Source of the DNA: an uncultured Eubacteriales bacterium | GTDB lineage: Bacteria > Bacillota > Clostridia > Lachnospirales > Cellulosilyticaceae | Direction of reading: 5' to 3' | Assembly (NCBI GenBank): GCA_900551325.1 | Contig: URVM01000003.1 | Coordinates: forward strand, 62,001-126,000 | Length of the DNA: 64,000 nucleotides | Part shown: positions 37,558 to 47,743 of the stretch, one piece after another | How the letters are laid out: the number at the start of each line of letters is the position of its first letter | How positions within the stretch are numbered: the first letter of the stretch is position 1 | The notes under the pieces: model-generated | Database searches by the model: none | What the model was told of the DNA's origin: nothing | The model's input: the letters and a program-made list of their open reading frames with translations, nothing else | Position numbers and translations under genes: made by a program

Positions 37558-40537
37558 AACTTCTCATCCCCTTTAACCGTTCTGCTCCATCATGGTTGTA
37601 ATCTGAATGTTTCTTTAGCTTCTCTGGGTCTTCCAACTTAGCCCTACAGATATCACCATACTTACAATATCTACAGTCATCTTCAGTATCTGTCATAATA
37701 AAATGTCCTTTACTAATAAAGTCCAACAATACATCTATTACTTCTGCCGTTTTGACCTTCACTTCATCACTTAGTTGATACTCGCACTTCTTTCCGCTTC
37801 CTTTTACCGTCGGAAAATAGTACACTGCTTTTTTAACTTGTCTAGTTCCCTTTTGTTGGTATTCAAAAGCTTGTGGATAAAGCATATGTTGTATACGTCT
37901 GCCTCCTTTAAAAATCTCTTTAGAATTATACATCTTATGGCTTCCTGTTTTGTAATCTATGATGGTATAACTTTGATCAGTGTTTTGATCAATCCTATCA
38001 ATTTTACCTGCTATTCGTATACGATTACCCGAAGCCAGTACTATTTGAACCTCATTCTCTTCTTTTCCAAATGCATGCTCTACATAGCATGGCATGCTTC
38101 CATTCTTTCTCTCTGATTCATAAAAAATCTTACAGTCTTTTAAAAGTTCCTTCTTCATTGCACTATACACATTTATATCCCAATAAGGTATGATTTGAGC
38201 ATATGCTTCTATCATATTTTCAGCTTTTTCGAAGAAGTCTTCTTCTGACAACATAAAAATTGTGGTACTATTCTCTCCCACGTAATAACATTGCTCATAA
38301 ATAGCGTGTAAAAGTATTCCTCTATTTTTTTCATCCAGCCATTGCTCTTTTGAAAACTCAACATCCTTTTTATTAGTGATATTTAGGACACTCTGCAAGA
38401 AATATTGATAAGGACACTTACCTAATATCTCTAATTCACTAGCAGATATTGTTTTCTCTCCACATACTCTTGGGTCATAATTTACCATATCTTCTTCTGA
38501 AAGATTTCCTTCATACACCGTAAAGCTCTCTGAATTTCTGTGTCCTCTTGCCTCAATGCCATATTTTAATGGTTCAAATTCATCCCATAACTCCTCTGCA
38601 ATCTCATGTTGATATGAATCCTTAATCTTGCTACTCCAGTAATCCTTCATATCTATTTTAGGTATTGTCTTTTCCACATTTACTATTTGTTTTAAGGTGT
38701 TAAATTCTATTTCCTGATTTTCTTTAGCTATGCGACAACATTGAAGAAACAAGTATGATGCCCCTCTAGATCTATTTCCTTCTTTGTCATATGAAGTATA
38801 GCTTGCATGTATCTTTCCTATTGTCTGGGCAAAGAGCTGCAACATTATATAGAGATTTTCTTTGGGTATCTCCTTCTTAAGAATCATATTGTTCCCTAGC
38901 ATTTTTCGTTCCTCATCTAATAGTAATGGATCTTCAGAAATTGCTCCTGGAAAATTTTCATTGTCTAATCCAACGATATACACATAGGGCCTTGTTCCAA
39001 AAACACCATCTCTATAGTGAGTGACATGTACTTTACCTGGCTTTTCATGAGACTGCTGAATATTTAAGTTTAACAATTGTTTTTTCACGTACCCTATAGC
39101 ATTTTTCCCATTTAATTTATCTTCACAGAATACAAGCATTTTTTCTATTTTATCCAGTAAGTCACGCTTTGCTTGAACATCTAATGCACCATTTGTTCGA
39201 GCATACTGTGTCAATACCTTTTTTATCATCAGTAAGATACTTTTATAGGTTAATAGTTTTTCATCTTGAACTTCTCCAAGTACTTCTTTAAAAAATAATC
39301 TTAGCCCCACTACAATATCAATTTTTTGTTGTATAAATTCTTTTTTATCTTCATTCGTATCTTTCACTATTTGTTCCCGTAATGCTTCTTCTTGTTTACT
39401 AAGTTGTGAAATATATCTGTCTTTTCCAAAGTAAATCCCTACCTTACACAAGCTATCTATAACCCTATTACTTGTTAAGCCATTTCCAAAGTCAATTAAT
39501 CCATCCTCTACTATCTGTAGAAAATCAGCTACGTCGTATCTAGACTCAATCCATTTCAATAAGGCTACAACCAGTTTACCTGGTTTGGTATAAGCAATAT
39601 TTACACCCTCACCTAACGTGACAGGAATATCTAACTTATCTGCTAGATGTCTCAGTATTGAATTATAGGGTTCTTTTTGAGTATAGAAAATAACACACTG
39701 TTCCCAATTCACATCGCTATGCTTAATATTTTCTAATACTATTTTAACCTCTTCTTCTTCACTCGCTGCACTTACTACCTCAAGCTGTGGTTTAGATGTG
39801 GTTAATACATTCTCATAAATATAGCTAAAATCACCTACACTCCCCCACTCTATCTCTTCTAATCTATTTTTGGGGGACATATTAATACCGTTCACCTGTT
39901 GCAACGGTAACTTGAACACACGTTCATTCCCTATTTGTGTTTCTATTTTCTCTAATAACCTATTTTCCAAGTAACTTAAATGTAATCCTGATTTTAAAAT
40001 GAGTACTGGTTCTCCAAGTGGTAATCGTTCTATCTTCATTAAAGCCTCTATTTCACTAGCATAATCATATAACCTATACTCATCTAGATACTTTTCATAA
40101 CCTTTCAAAAGTTGACTCAAATCCCTGAACTTACTTAGTTCAGCCTCTTGCATTGCCTCTATACTTGCTGATGTATGTGCCGCTAATCTTATTTCTAAAA
40201 AAATATCTAAAAGGTGCTTACAAAATTCATATGATGGTTGGGTATGTGCAAAATATGTTAGCACTTTGTCACTCTGTAATCTTGTAAATACATCATATAC
40301 CAACTGAATAGCCATCTCTTCTTCTAATTGTTTGTCTTGTTTCGTATTTACGCATGCATATAAGTTGCCAATCCATTGTTTAATACTTAATCCTTGTAAA
40401 TGAATTGCCATACCTTTTTGTTTAACATATCCATTTAAAATCTGCACACTCTCGTGATACGTATCCGTTAATATAATCTTTTCATCAAAGACATAATCGT
40501 TGCAAATATCATCAAGTCGTTGAAATAAATCTCTCAT
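37550..40537 (-). CDS. addB: AddB-like nuclease subunit lacking a P-loop
   Basis: A 995-aa partner of the AddA-like protein. The C terminus holds a RecB-type nuclease: AGKIDRIDQ and YTIIDYKTGS, flanked by CPYQYFLQS and C-x2-C-x5-C (CRYCKYGDIC), the four cysteines of the AddB iron-sulfur clasp. The inactive helicase-like body is present, but the N-terminal Walker A found in many AddB proteins is replaced by KIILTDTYHES, with no GKT/GKS. The protein is also shorter than typical AddB (about 1150 aa). It probably acts as nuclease and Chi-recognising scaffold. The ATG is preceded by GAGGTG. Confidence 0.75.
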   Translation of the reverse strand: MRDLFQRLDDICNDYVFDEKIILTDTYHESVQILNGYVKQKGMAIHLQGLSIKQWIGNLYACVNTKQDKQLEEEMAIQLVYDVFTRLQSDKVLTYFAHTQPSYEFCKHLLDIFLEIRLAAHTSASIEAMQEAELSKFRDLSQLLKGYEKYLDEYRLYDYASEIEALMKIERLPLGEPVLILKSGLHLSYLENRLLEKIETQIGNERVFKLPLQQVNGINMSPKNRLEEIEWGSVGDFSYIYENVLTTSKPQLEVVSAASEEEEVKIVLENIKHSDVNWEQCVIFYTQKEPYNSILRHLADKLDIPVTLGEGVNIAYTKPGKLVVALLKWIESRYDVADFLQIVEDGLIDFGNGLTSNRVIDSLCKVGIYFGKDRYISQLSKQEEALREQIVKDTNEDKKEFIQQKIDIVVGLRLFFKEVLGEVQDEKLLTYKSILLMIKKVLTQYARTNGALDVQAKRDLLDKIEKMLVFCEDKLNGKNAIGYVKKQLLNLNIQQSHEKPGKVHVTHYRDGVFGTRPYVYIVGLDNENFPGAISEDPLLLDEERKMLGNNMILKKEIPKENLYIMLQLFAQTIGKIHASYTSYDKEGNRSRGASYLFLQCCRIAKENQEIEFNTLKQIVNVEKTIPKIDMKDYWSSKIKDSYQHEIAEELWDEFEPLKYGIEARGHRNSESFTVYEGNLSEEDMVNYDPRVCGEKTISASELEILGKCPYQYFLQSVLNITNKKDVEFSKEQWLDEKNRGILLHAIYEQCYYVGENSTTIFMLSEEDFFEKAENMIEAYAQIIPYWDINVYSAMKKELLKDCKIFYESERKNGSMPCYVEHAFGKEENEVQIVLASGNRIRIAGKIDRIDQNTDQSYTIIDYKTGSHKMYNSKEIFKGGRRIQHMLYPQAFEYQQKGTRQVKKAVYYFPTVKGSGKKCEYQLSDEVKVKTAEVIDVLLDFISKGHFIMTDTEDDCRYCKYGDICRAKLEDPEKLKKHSDYNHDGAERLKGMRSYE

Positions 40538-40568
40538 TGCCTCACACCTCTTCCTATCTTAAGAATAA

Positions 40569-40594
40569 CAACGAATCAATGCTCTGATTCGTTG
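40569..40594 (-). terminator. Terminator after sbcC
   Basis: A perfect 10-bp stem CAACGAATCA with a 6-base loop, 14 bases after the sbcC stop; the minus strand continues TTATTCTT. It separates the sbcDC and addBA units. Confidence 0.75.
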
Positions 40595-40607
40595 CTCTAT
40601 ATACATC

Positions 40608-43600
40608 TTAACAACACTTAAACTCTACTGTACTTCCCTCCTGTGTTGATGTCACATGGAGATGTGTAGGGATACGCTCTTTAAGCTCCTCTACATGAGA
40701 AATAATACCCACCACTCTGCCATCATTTTGCAAATCAACTAAACACTCAATAGCTGCATCTAAAGATTCGGAATCTAAAGTTCCAAACCCTTCATCTATA
40801 AACATGGTATCTAATTGAATCCCCCCTGCATGAGCTTGTACTACATCTGCTAATCCTAAAGCTAATGCCAAAGAAGCCTTAAAGCCTTCACCACCTGATA
40901 AAGTATTCACCCCTCTTTTCTTACCCGTATAGTTATCAAGTACTTCTAAATCAAGTCCTTGTTCTTTACGCTTATCGCCTACATCTTCTTTTCTAAATAA
41001 TTCATACTGATTAGCCGTCATATCACTCAATCTTAAATTTGCAGCCGTTATAATATCCTCAAAATATGCAGCTAGTACATATCTTTCTAAACTCATTTTT
41101 CTTGGGTTATCCCCATTAACCTGCTTTGCTAAACTGCCTATAATACTGTATTTTGCTTCTTTATCTGCTATCTTTTGTGTGTATGCTATAGCTTCACTTA
41201 AAATCTTTTCATTCCCTTGCATTTTTGCATAAATCTTTTTACCTTCAGTTTCTTTTGTACTTCGGTTCTTTTTGCACTCTTCAATTTTTTGTCCTATCTC
41301 CTCTAAGTTAACTTGCTCCAAGTCCTTTGTTTCTTTTTCCAATCTTACATAGTTGGTATTTGTTGTTAATACCTTATCTTCATAGAGCTTAATATCATTG
41401 GTCAGTAATGCTATTTCTTCTTCATTTAATTTGGCTTCTCTATAGGCATTACCATTTTCAAAACCAAGGGATAATACTTTTTTCTTGAAAGCTTTCAATG
41501 CCTCATCTCTTTCTAGTGTCATTAATTCCAAGTCTTTTTTCTTAGTTGCTAATGTAGCAAAACTCGTTTGCCATGCCCCCTTTGTCGTTTCATATTGTTT
41601 GTTACTCTTTTCTAGTGCAGTTCTCATACTTTTTAGTTTTTCACTTAATGTATTGCTTTCTCTATCAAGCTCTTCTTTTGTTCTTATCTCTCCATCAAAT
41701 TCCTTAATTAGCACATTTTTGTTACTATCTGCCCCTTTAATCTCTAGCTCAATATCCTTTAATTCCTTATACTTCTGTTCTTTAATAGAAGTATTAATTT
41801 CTTGCTCTCTTTTTAAGTTTTCTTGTTGCTGCTTTTTAGCCTCTTCTAACCTGATAATTTCGTCAAGTACTTTTATCTGCTTTTCTAGATTTCCGATATT
41901 TTCATTAACAGTAGTTTTCGCTTCTAATACACGTGTTTTGATACCATCTATCTTCTCATGAGCATCTACATTAAAGATTTTTATAGCAGCTGGATAGATA
42001 CTCTGTACTTCAAGCTGTTTTATACGGTCATAGTATTTTTTCACATCACTTAACGCTTCTTCATTTAACTGCTGTGCCTCTATATAGTTTTGTTTTGCTT
42101 CTTCGACTGCTTGCTCACTTATTTCCGCTTCAGTAATCCTAGTTGGAGACGGATGCTCTATTGAACCACACACAGGACAAGGATTCCCCTTTACTAAATC
42201 TTTAGCTAGAATCCCTGCTTGATTTCTCTTATATCTATTCTCCTTATCTTCATAATCATTTTTAGCCATCATGTATTTTCTATTTAATGCTTCATATGTT
42301 GCAGACTTTTCTTGATGTTTAATCTCATATTCTGCTCTTTTTTCTAACCCTTTTTCTAACTGATTAATGCCTTCCGCTTCTTTTTCTAAGTCTTTTATCT
42401 CTAGCTGTACTTGTGATTTTAATTGCTTAGATTGTCTAATTTCTTCTATTTCTTTTTCTATTTTAATAGTGACTTCTTTACCAGCCTCTATCTTCTCTTC
42501 TGTTTCTTTAATCTCTCTTTCTAGCTGGACTTTCTTGCCTTCTCCTTTTTGGATTACCTTAACAACTTGCTCATACTCACCTACTTTTTTACTCAATGCA
42601 TCAATAGCATTTATTTGAGCGTTTAGTTGAATTCTATCATCTTCTTTTTCTTGTTCCTTATCATAGAGATCTTTAGCTTCTATATATGCCTTTTCTTTAT
42701 CTTTAGTATCGTGTTCTAGTTTTTCAATGTCTTTCTCTAGCTGTGAACACCTACTATTAGCTTTGCAATACTGTTCCTCTAAGTTCGCTACTATAGCCGC
42801 TTTATTAGCTTTCTCTAACTTTTCCTTCTTATTTGTGACCTCAGGTTCCTCAGCTTGTAAAAGCTTTAGTTCTTCTTTAACCTTGATTAAATCCTCAAGC
42901 TTTTTGTTACCATCCTTACCTACTGCTAACTGATTTGTAAGCGTTTCTATTTGCTTATCAAACACTTTTCTTTGTTTTTCAACCTCATCATAATATTGAT
43001 TATCTTTCTGAATAGCTTCCTCAAAACTCTCTATAATTACTTGAATATTGAGATCCTCTGCCTGGATTATTGTAAAAAGTGTATTATCTTCGCCACACTC
43101 AAATGCTCGTATTCGTTTTTCTCGAACATTTTGTACTTCCTTAATATCTTGCTTTAATGCATTTGCTTGGTCATTTAGTTTCTTTTGCATCCATTGAAAG
43201 GCTTCTGTTCCAAAAATTTTCCTAAAAATATTTTCTTTTTGGTCACTTGGGGCCTCTAATAATTTTTTAAACTCACCTTGTGGAATCATCACTAGTTGCT
43301 TAAACTGCATAGGTGTGATACCTAATATTTCCTCAACTTTTTTAGTCACTCCTTCATACCCCGTTAGTACTTTACCATCTGGTAAAATCATTTCAGCAGC
43401 AGCCTTACTCTCTGTCACTCCATCACCTCGCTGCTTTGCTCTTGAATACTGCGGACTTCTTTTAATGTAGTATGTTTTATCTCTAATTGAAAACCATAAT
43501 TCAACTTCTGTTGGTGTATTAATATCTGCATGATCACTACGCAATGATTTTCCATCTCTTGAGCTTCCACTTGCATCTCCATACAATGCAAAATTTATGG

Positions 43601-43742
43601 CATCAAAGATTGTTGTTTTACCTGCTCCTGTTTTTCCTGTTACTACAAATATATTTCTATCTTCTAAAGCGTTTTCAAAATCAATTTCTTGAGTCCTAGC
43701 GTATCGACCAAATCCTTGCATAACCAATTTCTTAATTTGCAT
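40608..43742 (-). CDS. sbcC: SbcC exonuclease ATPase subunit
   Basis: A 1044-aa Rad50/SMC-type ATPase. Walker A is GKTGAGKT (36-43), two long coiled-coil arms flank the zinc hook CPVC (Cys522, Cys525), and the C-terminal half holds the ABC signature NTLSGGEGF and Walker B MFIDEGFGTLD. With SbcD it forms an ATP-dependent nuclease that opens hairpins and cleans blocked DNA ends. The start at 43742 overlaps the sbcD stop and has GAGG upstream; starts at 43751 and 43757 are possible but badly placed. Composition and orientation match the surrounding island. Confidence 0.9.
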   Translation of the reverse strand: MQIKKLVMQGFGRYARTQEIDFENALEDRNIFVVTGKTGAGKTTIFDAINFALYGDASGSSRDGKSLRSDHADINTPTEVELWFSIRDKTYYIKRSPQYSRAKQRGDGVTESKAAAEMILPDGKVLTGYEGVTKKVEEILGITPMQFKQLVMIPQGEFKKLLEAPSDQKENIFRKIFGTEAFQWMQKKLNDQANALKQDIKEVQNVREKRIRAFECGEDNTLFTIIQAEDLNIQVIIESFEEAIQKDNQYYDEVEKQRKVFDKQIETLTNQLAVGKDGNKKLEDLIKVKEELKLLQAEEPEVTNKKEKLEKANKAAIVANLEEQYCKANSRCSQLEKDIEKLEHDTKDKEKAYIEAKDLYDKEQEKEDDRIQLNAQINAIDALSKKVGEYEQVVKVIQKGEGKKVQLEREIKETEEKIEAGKEVTIKIEKEIEEIRQSKQLKSQVQLEIKDLEKEAEGINQLEKGLEKRAEYEIKHQEKSATYEALNRKYMMAKNDYEDKENRYKRNQAGILAKDLVKGNPCPVCGSIEHPSPTRITEAEISEQAVEEAKQNYIEAQQLNEEALSDVKKYYDRIKQLEVQSIYPAAIKIFNVDAHEKIDGIKTRVLEAKTTVNENIGNLEKQIKVLDEIIRLEEAKKQQQENLKREQEINTSIKEQKYKELKDIELEIKGADSNKNVLIKEFDGEIRTKEELDRESNTLSEKLKSMRTALEKSNKQYETTKGAWQTSFATLATKKKDLELMTLERDEALKAFKKKVLSLGFENGNAYREAKLNEEEIALLTNDIKLYEDKVLTTNTNYVRLEKETKDLEQVNLEEIGQKIEECKKNRSTKETEGKKIYAKMQGNEKILSEAIAYTQKIADKEAKYSIIGSLAKQVNGDNPRKMSLERYVLAAYFEDIITAANLRLSDMTANQYELFRKEDVGDKRKEQGLDLEVLDNYTGKKRGVNTLSGGEGFKASLALALGLADVVQAHAGGIQLDTMFIDEGFGTLDSESLDAAIECLVDLQNDGRVVGIISHVEELKERIPTHLHVTSTQEGSTVEFKCC

Positions 43743-44919
43743 TACTTTCATCCTCACTTTCTATTTGTTCAATCACTTTTTTCATCACTAATAACTTCTC
43801 TTCTTCACACTTTTCTCCTATTATATCTTCATAAAAACCTTCAAATAGCTTCAACTTGTCTTGTTCTTTTACATTTGCAATGCCTACCTTTGTTTCTTTT
43901 GATTTAGTGTGCTGATCCTCTGATCTCCCCAGTTCCATTACATGTGGATATACACTTCTTAACTTACTCATAGGGTCTAGAATCTCTCCCCTATCCTCTA
44001 ACTCTACGCGAATATAGTCCTCTTTACTTCCTGTATCCTCTTGTTTTCCTGTTAGAATATCATTTATCTTGCCTTTTAGAATTCTCATATTTCTTCTGGG
44101 CCTAAAATCACAAATTCTTATCGTCACTTCACCTTTTTCATTTAGGTCTACAATGGTAATTCCCTTTCGTTGATTTACTTCTGAAAAAGAATACTTAAGC
44201 AAAGAACCACTGTATCGAATTCTGTCATCCTTTACCTTTTGTGGTCCATGTAAATGCCCCAGTGCCGTATAATTAAAACAATCAAAATATACTGCATTAA
44301 CACTATCTGTTCCACCTATTTCTAACGGTTTTTCTGATTTGCTTTCTTCTAATTGCTCTACACCATCTTCATTTATATTGGTTACATGCCCATGGGCAAT
44401 GGCTATATTTCTTTTTTTCGGATCAATACTTTGTTTAATTTGCTCTATTACTTTCTTCATGCCATCGTCATGATTCTTAATGCTTTGGTCTTGATATAAC
44501 TCTCTTATAACTGCTGGTTTAGCATAAGGAATAGGATAGAATACCACTTCTCCATATGCATCTTTTAAGGAAATAGGTGTTATCTCTTTTTTTAGTACAC
44601 CTCTTAAATATAGACCATTATGCTGTGCAAATTTGCTCAAGTACTCTATTCTCTCACTACTATCGTGATTTCCTGCTATAGCAATAATTGGCGTTTCTCT
44701 TTCAATTACAACTTTCTTAAAAAGTTCATCTACAAGTTCTACCGCATCCACAGCTGGCACTGCTCTATCAAATAAGTCTCCCGCTATAACAACAACATCT
44801 GGATGTTCTTCTTCTATCATTTGATATAATTGTTGCAAAACAAATCGTTGATCCTCCAACATACAAAATTGATTAACTGATTTCCCAATGTGTAAATCTC
44901 CTAAATGAAATACTCTCAT
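43732..44919 (-). CDS. sbcD: SbcD nuclease subunit
   Basis: A 395-aa Mre11-like metallophosphoesterase. Metal-binding motifs are in order: GDLHIGK, VVIAGDLFDR, IAGNHDS, IAHGHVTN and ALGHLHG. It supplies the Mn-dependent endo/3'-5' exonuclease of the SbcCD complex. The C-terminal region contains the helical capping and SbcC-binding segment. AGGAGATAG precedes the ATG. It is 97 bases from the WYL regulator gene, with a terminator between, so sbcDC is probably its own transcription unit. Confidence 0.9.
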   Translation of the reverse strand: MRVFHLGDLHIGKSVNQFCMLEDQRFVLQQLYQMIEEEHPDVVVIAGDLFDRAVPAVDAVELVDELFKKVVIERETPIIAIAGNHDSSERIEYLSKFAQHNGLYLRGVLKKEITPISLKDAYGEVVFYPIPYAKPAVIRELYQDQSIKNHDDGMKKVIEQIKQSIDPKKRNIAIAHGHVTNINEDGVEQLEESKSEKPLEIGGTDSVNAVYFDCFNYTALGHLHGPQKVKDDRIRYSGSLLKYSFSEVNQRKGITIVDLNEKGEVTIRICDFRPRRNMRILKGKINDILTGKQEDTGSKEDYIRVELEDRGEILDPMSKLRSVYPHVMELGRSEDQHTKSKETKVGIANVKEQDKLKLFEGFYEDIIGEKCEEEKLLVMKKVIEQIESEDESNAN

Positions 44920-44984
44920 TTTCTTCTATCTCCTTTTCTTTTAATTGTGGAACTATATGTGTAACAATTATTAAAGTGCTAAAT

Positions 44985-45012
44985 AAATCTCTATGTATCC
45001 ACATAGAGTATT
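44985..45012 (-). terminator. Terminator of the second WYL gene
   Basis: CTCTATGT and ACATAGAG pair around a 4-base loop, with flanking AAAT/ATTT pairs and a T-rich minus-strand tail. Confidence 0.75.
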
Positions 45013-45016
45013 TATT

Positions 45017-45955
45017 TTATATATTAGCTAACATTTTTTTTAGTTCATCTTTTACTTCATTTTTTAAATCTAAGGGTTCTAAAATGGTTACATAACTTTG
45101 CATAGATAATAACCATCTTATAATATCTACTTTACCTGTCATTATTGCTTTAAAAATAATTGATTTATCTTCTTGCCATATAATCTCTTGGTCAGGAACA
45201 ATTATCTTTTCACTTATCGAATAGGATAATGGGGCTCTAATAATCAATTTTAAAGGTATTGTTTCATCATGAAATAATCCTATTTGACCTTTCGTAAATT
45301 CCTTAATATCAAAACGCTCATCTTTTTCAAACTTGTCATTTAATACTTCTAGCGTTTGTATTCTTATCATTTTAAATGTACGTATTTCTTGTCTCATTTC
45401 ACAAAAAGCTATCAGATATCGAAAATCCCCTTTACTTATTAAGGCATATGGTCTAACTATTCTTTGCGAAGTATCTGAGTTAACAGCACTATACATAATG
45501 TTAACCTTATTTTTCGTAATAATTGCAGCTTGAATCTGAAGTTCCTGTTCTAAATCATTTGTTGATAGTGTTGCCCCCCCAAAATCTTCTTGTGCCTTTA
45601 CTTCATAGGATACTTTATCCTCTGCTACAAGATTAATCTTCTCCCCTAATATTTTTAAATTTTCATAAATTCCATACTTTTGATTTTTCTTCATCTCTAG
45701 AATTGCTAACTTAAGTGCCACTAATTCTTTTTTGTCTATATCAAGATGATTTAAATAGTCATATCCCTTTAATTGATATCCTCCTGTAGGACCTGGTATT
45801 GAGATGATATGAATATTAGCCTCTTCTAAATCAGCAATATATTTTCTAACCATTCTTTCACCCACGCCCAAGGCTTCTGCTAATTCTTTTGTTTTTATCC
45901 TTTTCCTACTTTGTAATAAAACAATCATTTTTAACATATTAGAAAATTTACTCAT
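45017..45955 (-). CDS. Second WYL-domain transcriptional regulator
   Basis: A 312-aa regulator with an N-terminal HTH (RIKTKELAEALGVGERMVRK) and a WYL sensor (KGDFRYLIAFCEM). It is a paralogue of the regulator at 27037 but clearly distinct in sequence. It is divergent from the Mrr-type endonuclease and upstream of sbcDC-addBA, any of which could be its target. The start at 45955 is supported by GAGAGG; three codons or more upstream are in-frame alternatives. The shared upstream region has two TGTCAT elements 20 bp apart that could be its operator. Confidence 0.85.
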   Translation of the reverse strand: MSKFSNMLKMIVLLQSRKRIKTKELAEALGVGERMVRKYIADLEEANIHIISIPGPTGGYQLKGYDYLNHLDIDKKELVALKLAILEMKKNQKYGIYENLKILGEKINLVAEDKVSYEVKAQEDFGGATLSTNDLEQELQIQAAIITKNKVNIMYSAVNSDTSQRIVRPYALISKGDFRYLIAFCEMRQEIRTFKMIRIQTLEVLNDKFEKDERFDIKEFTKGQIGLFHDETIPLKLIIRAPLSYSISEKIIVPDQEIIWQEDKSIIFKAIMTGKVDIIRWLLSMQSYVTILEPLDLKNEVKDELKKMLANI

Positions 45956-45991
45956 CATATTTCCTCTCAGTATCACTTATGCTTATAGTAT

Positions 45992-46017
45992 TGTCATTGA
46001 GGAACTATTTATGTCAT
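45992..46017. promoter_or_regulatory. Repeated TGTCAT elements between WYL and mrr genes
   Basis: TGTCAT at 45992 and again at 46012, two helical turns apart, overlap a plausible plus-strand promoter (TTGTCA, 18 bases, CATAAT). This is a candidate operator for the WYL regulator. Confidence 0.3.
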
Positions 46018-46130
46018 AATTATAATATTTATTTATTCAAATTACAATTAATATTCAGAATTTATTTTACTCCTATCTTTTGTTTTATTTTTCCTTTACA
46101 ATATGTACCACCGAAAGGAGTGTTCTACCT

Positions 46131-47687
46131 GTGGCCTTATTGGAACAAATAATCGAAAATAAATATTTATCTAAAATAAAAACTATCAAAGCTTCAACCT
46201 CCTATGAACTCAATATAAAAATTAAAGAACAGAGAGTGAAGTGGAAACTTGAAGAACAAAAACAAAGAGAACGAGAACGATTAACTCAGCTAGAACAAAA
46301 AGCTCACACACAAAATGAAGAATTAACACGGTTACTATCTTCTTATGAGCAAATTTTAGCTGATGCCCTTAATGCATCTAACACTTTCAATTGGGATAGC
46401 CTTCTAGATACGCTCCCCTTCCCAACTTTTACGTTTTCAGAGCCTGTACCCTCGGAAGTGCCCTTTATTGAACAATTAAATATTCCCACTAAAACCTTTT
46501 GGGAAGTCATATTCCCTTGGTTAAGAGATAAACGTTTATCACTTATTGAAAAAGCCAATGATGCCTATAATTCCGCCTGTTCCTCTTATGAGGAAGCTAA
46601 AGCCATAGCTTTATCTCATTACAATAGCAAAAAAGAAGCATTTTACTCCCAACAGCAGACTAAAAATGCTCCTTTTATTGAACTAAAAAAGTTATATTTT
46701 GATGGTAAATCAGAAGGTATTGAATTTTTATGCGGCCAAATACTTGATAAATCATCGGCTAATATCCCTCCAAAACAGGAATATCAGTTACAGTATCAGC
46801 AAGATACACAAATATTAATATTAGACTATCGCCTTCCTTCTCCTGATGAATTACCTAGTTCTAAACGTATAGTCTTTAATAAGACTCAAAAAAAAATATC
46901 CTCTACTCCTTTTAATAAAAAGGAATCTGAAAAGTTATATAGCGATACTATTCACCAACTTACTTTACGTTCACTTTATGAATTATTTAAAGCCGATACT
47001 AAGAAGCATATCCATACCATACAATTTAATGGGTGGGTACAGTATTTAGATCCGTCTACTGGCCATGATACTTTTCCTTATATTTTATCAGTAGCCGCAG
47101 ATCGGGCTACTTTTGAATCCCTTAACTTAACTCGAGTAGATTATAAAAGTTGCATCCGTGGCCTTAAAGGACTCTCTGCCCCTAGCCTTATGTCATTGAC
47201 TCCCATACGTCCCGTTCTTCAGCTTAACAAAGAAGATCCTAGATTCATCGAAGCTCAGGAGATACTTTGTAATCTAGATACTTCTGCTAATCTTGCAGAT
47301 ATCTCATGGGAAGACTTTGAGCATCTCGTTAGAGAACTATTGGAAAGACAATATGCTCACGAAGGTTGTGAAGTTAAAATTACACAGTCCGGACATGAAG
47401 GTGGTGTAGATGGTGTCATATTTGACCCTGATCCTTTTAGAGGAGGTAAGTTTATCATTCAAGCTAAGCACTATAAAAATATTGTAGACCCTTCTTGGGT
47501 CCGTGATTTATATGGGACTATGATTCACGAAAATGCAACTCGTGGCATATTGGTAACTACTTCACACTTTGGTCCAGACTCTATAAAATTTGTGCAAGAT
47601 AAGTCTATTACCCTTATAGATGGTAGTAATCTCTTAGCATTATTGCAACAACATGGCTATAATTTTTCTATCCAACGTAACTCATGA
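46131..47687 (+). CDS. Mrr-type restriction endonuclease with coiled-coil N terminus
   Basis: A 518-aa endonuclease. The C-terminal 130 residues are an Mrr-like PD-(D/E)xK domain: WEDFEHLVRELLERQY, GGVDGVIF with Asp427, and FIIQAKHY with Gln444 and Lys446, then GILVTTSHFG. Mrr nucleases cut modified DNA. The first 200 residues are largely helical with a charged coiled coil (KEQRVKWKLEEQKQRERERL), and the middle is unassigned. GTG 46131 is chosen because AAAGGAG is just upstream; the longer frame to 46080 has no site. It is the only plus-strand gene in the defence block. Confidence 0.8.
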   Translation: MALLEQIIENKYLSKIKTIKASTSYELNIKIKEQRVKWKLEEQKQRERERLTQLEQKAHTQNEELTRLLSSYEQILADALNASNTFNWDSLLDTLPFPTFTFSEPVPSEVPFIEQLNIPTKTFWEVIFPWLRDKRLSLIEKANDAYNSACSSYEEAKAIALSHYNSKKEAFYSQQQTKNAPFIELKKLYFDGKSEGIEFLCGQILDKSSANIPPKQEYQLQYQQDTQILILDYRLPSPDELPSSKRIVFNKTQKKISSTPFNKKESEKLYSDTIHQLTLRSLYELFKADTKKHIHTIQFNGWVQYLDPSTGHDTFPYILSVAADRATFESLNLTRVDYKSCIRGLKGLSAPSLMSLTPIRPVLQLNKEDPRFIEAQEILCNLDTSANLADISWEDFEHLVRELLERQYAHEGCEVKITQSGHEGGVDGVIFDPDPFRGGKFIIQAKHYKNIVDPSWVRDLYGTMIHENATRGILVTTSHFGPDSIKFVQDKSITLIDGSNLLALLQQHGYNFSIQRNS

Positions 47688-47703
47688 ATATTTACTATTA
47701 AAA

Positions 47704-47738
47704 AAGCAAAGGTACCATCACTTGGTATCTTTGCTTTC
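47704..47738. terminator. Bidirectional terminator between mrr and parB
   Basis: AAAGCAAAGGTACCA pairs with TGGTATCTTTGCTTT (one G-T) around a 5-base loop between converging genes. Confidence 0.85.
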
Positions 47739-47743
47739 TCTAC

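Noticed and set aside
41485..41961. Plus-strand 158-codon ORF opposite sbcC
   Set aside because: It is Ser/Leu-rich and antisense to the coiled-coil region of SbcC, a known source of false ORFs.
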